A stretch of 64,000 nt of DNA from Gemmatimonadota bacterium (GTDB taxonomy: Bacteria; Gemmatimonadota; Gemmatimonadetes; Gemmatimonadales; Gemmatimonadaceae). The notes under the pieces are model-generated. The model saw only the letters and a list, made by a program, of their open reading frames with translations, was not told the DNA's origin and did not search any database. Positions 62,927 to 64,000 of this stretch are shown piece after piece (within the stretch, counting starts at the first letter, position 1; the number at the start of each line of letters is the position of its first letter). The stretch spans positions 62,001-126,000 of the forward strand of contig JACPPC010000007.1 in assembly GCA_016191225.1 (NCBI GenBank), read 5' to 3'. The translations under genes and the position numbers were made by a program.

Positions 62927-64000
62927 AGCGTTCCGGATTCTCCGTCTTGATGATCGTCCTTGGGAAGTTCCCGTCGGCGTCGGTGGCGCTGAGGTCGACC
63001 TCGATTCCGGGGTAGGCCACGTTGCCCTGGGCGTCGCTGACGATCAGCACCGTGGGGCGCGAGGCCTGCTCGGGGTCGGGATTGGCGGCCATCACCACGG
63101 CCAGCTCGAACGTGTCGAGCATGACCAGCGTCCCCACCGGGTACACGCCGAGCATCGCCACGAACGCCTTGACGATGATCGGGTCCATGCCGCGCTTGGG
63201 GTTGTCGCGCATCTCCTGCAGCACCACGGCGGGGGCCACCGGGTTGGCGTAGGCGCGCTGCGTGGTCGCGGCGTCGAAGCCGTCGGCCACCGCGACCACC
63301 TTGCTGAAGATCGACATCTCGCGCGGCCGCACGTGGCGCGGGTACCCGGTGAGGTCGGTGCGCATGTGGTGCTCGTAGGCCACGACCATCGAGCGGTACG
63401 GCATGTCCTGCACGCTCTTCATCGACAGCAGGATCAGCAGCCCGCGCCAGGTGTGCGTGGTGAGCAGCCGCCATTCGTCGTCGGTCAGCTTCTCGGCCTT
63501 GTTGAGCACGTCGAGGCTGATGCGCGCCTTGCCGATGTCGTGGAACAGCGCCGCCATGCCGAGGTCATAGAGCTGCAGCTTGTCGAGGCCGAGGCGGCGG
63601 CCGAGAGCGACGGAGAAGATGCAGACGTTGAGCGAGTGGACGAAGGTGTACTCGTCGTAGTCGCGGATGGTGGTGAGCCCCACCAGCGACGTCTCGTCGG
63701 TGAGGATCTGGTCGACGATCGTCTGCACCACCCGCTTCACGCGCTTGAGCCCGGCGCTGCGGCCCATGCGCGCCGAGTTGACGACGTCCTTGGTGACCGC
63801 GATCCCCTGGGCGTAGACGCGCTTGGCCGCCTCCTTCGCCTCCGACTTGGACTTGCGGGCCTCGCCCGTCTCGCGCGGCGGGGCGAACTGGAAGGTGCGG
63901 ATGCCGCTCTGCTCGAGCTTCTGCAGCAGCTGCTCGAAGCGGGCCTCGGGCTCCCCCTTCACGAGGGCGACGGCCTGCAGCTGCGCCAGCAGCACCTGGT
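62895..64000 (-). CDS. HD-GYP domain protein, 5' end outside the window
   Basis: At least 368 residues; the reading frame is open at 64000, so the GTG at 63995 is probably internal. The HD-GYP domain has HSLNVCIFSVALGRRLGL, the HDIGK signature in AALFHDIGKARIS, LTTHTWRG, YEHHMRTDLTGYP (the GYP stretch) and VVAVADGFDAATT. These proteins hydrolyse cyclic di-GMP or related signals. The N-terminal part contains a coiled region and Lys/Ala-rich helix. It overlaps trpA by 32 bp. A role in cyclic-dinucleotide turnover is inferred. Confidence 0.88.
   Translation of the reverse strand, partial: QVLLAQLQAVALVKGEPEARFEQLLQKLEQSGIRTFQFAPPRETGEARKSKSEAKEAAKRVYAQGIAVTKDVVNSARMGRSAGLKRVKRVVQTIVDQILTDETSLVGLTTIRDYDEYTFVHSLNVCIFSVALGRRLGLDKLQLYDLGMAALFHDIGKARISLDVLNKAEKLTDDEWRLLTTHTWRGLLILLSMKSVQDMPYRSMVVAYEHHMRTDLTGYPRHVRPREMSIFSKVVAVADGFDAATTQRAYANPVAPAVVLQEMRDNPKRGMDPIIVKAFVAMLGVYPVGTLVMLDTFELAVVMAANPDPEQASRPTVLIVSDAQGNVAYPGIEVDLSATDADGNFPRTIIKTENPERYGIRVGDYFR

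Noticed and set aside
1-64000. CRISPR array, prophage, integrase or IS transposase.
   Set aside because: No regularly spaced short repeats, no cas genes, and no transposase or integrase signature was seen anywhere in the window.

Overview
The window is a very GC-rich chromosomal segment packed with short-gap, often overlapping (ATGA/GTGA) genes. Gene style points to a Gemmatimonadota-like soil bacterium: secreted amidohydrolases in pairs, a Ser/Thr kinase with a long membrane-anchored C-terminal part, a PEP-CTERM protein, and dispersed repeats with inverted arms spelling variations of CACAGAG. That assignment is inference; there is no rRNA gene to test it.

Layout. 1-2.8 kb: PEP-CTERM secreted protein, a small membrane protein, tRNA-Leu(CAA), a 2-hydroxyacid dehydrogenase. 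2.9-7.7 kb: a serine-biosynthesis operon (serA, an FAD-linked D-2-hydroxyacid dehydrogenase, a serB-like HAD phosphatase, a class V aminotransferase). 7.7-9.4 kb: ECF sigma factor, zinc anti-sigma factor and a Spy-like periplasmic protein. 9.5-13.1 kb: glycerophosphodiesterase and a pair of secreted amidohydrolases, the second with a degenerate metal site. 13.1-15.7 kb: two secreted proteins of unknown role and the remnant of a Mg2+ P-type ATPase. 15.8-18.7 kb: rplU-rpmA with a clear terminator, and an RNase G/E gene with an unusual acidic/basic insert and a long, hairpin-rich upstream region. 18.7-29.1 kb: PEMT-like methyltransferase, acyl-CoA dehydrogenase, amidohydrolase, recQ, a hybrid histidine kinase, a U32 (RlhA-like) protein and a tiny membrane protein. 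29.2-32.9 kb: an operon of a B12-binding mutase subunit, an acyl-CoA carboxyltransferase and two AtuA-type proteins; the mutase large subunit and its MeaB chaperone lie at 38.9-41.7 kb. 33.0-38.7 kb: Ser/Thr kinase, a lipoprotein with an internal repeat, a methyltransferase. 41.8-47.2 kb: two CNNM/CBS proteins, ybeY, phoH-like gene and a broken aspS. 62.1-64 kb: trpA and an HD-GYP gene running off the end.

The most unusual part is 45.6-60.2 kb. It is a tandem duplication whose unit runs from inside aspS to inside a chemotaxis-receptor gene. The left copy keeps rlmN intact; the right copy has lost about 2.2 kb and retains only scraps of aspS and rlmN. Between them, each copy carries a D-threonine aldolase/D-serine dehydratase-like gene, a yqeK-like gene and, inserted between these two, a less GC-rich two-gene cassette: a lipase-like lipoprotein followed, with a GTGA overlap, by a beta-propeller lipoprotein. 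Both cassette copies share a 27-bp upstream element with two TGACAT boxes 21 bp apart, and both proteins have diverged. The cassette seems to have cut the aldolase gene off from its start codon. Both aspS copies lack the segment around a catalytic motif, so either aspS is decaying here or the assembly is faulty at that point; this should be settled first.
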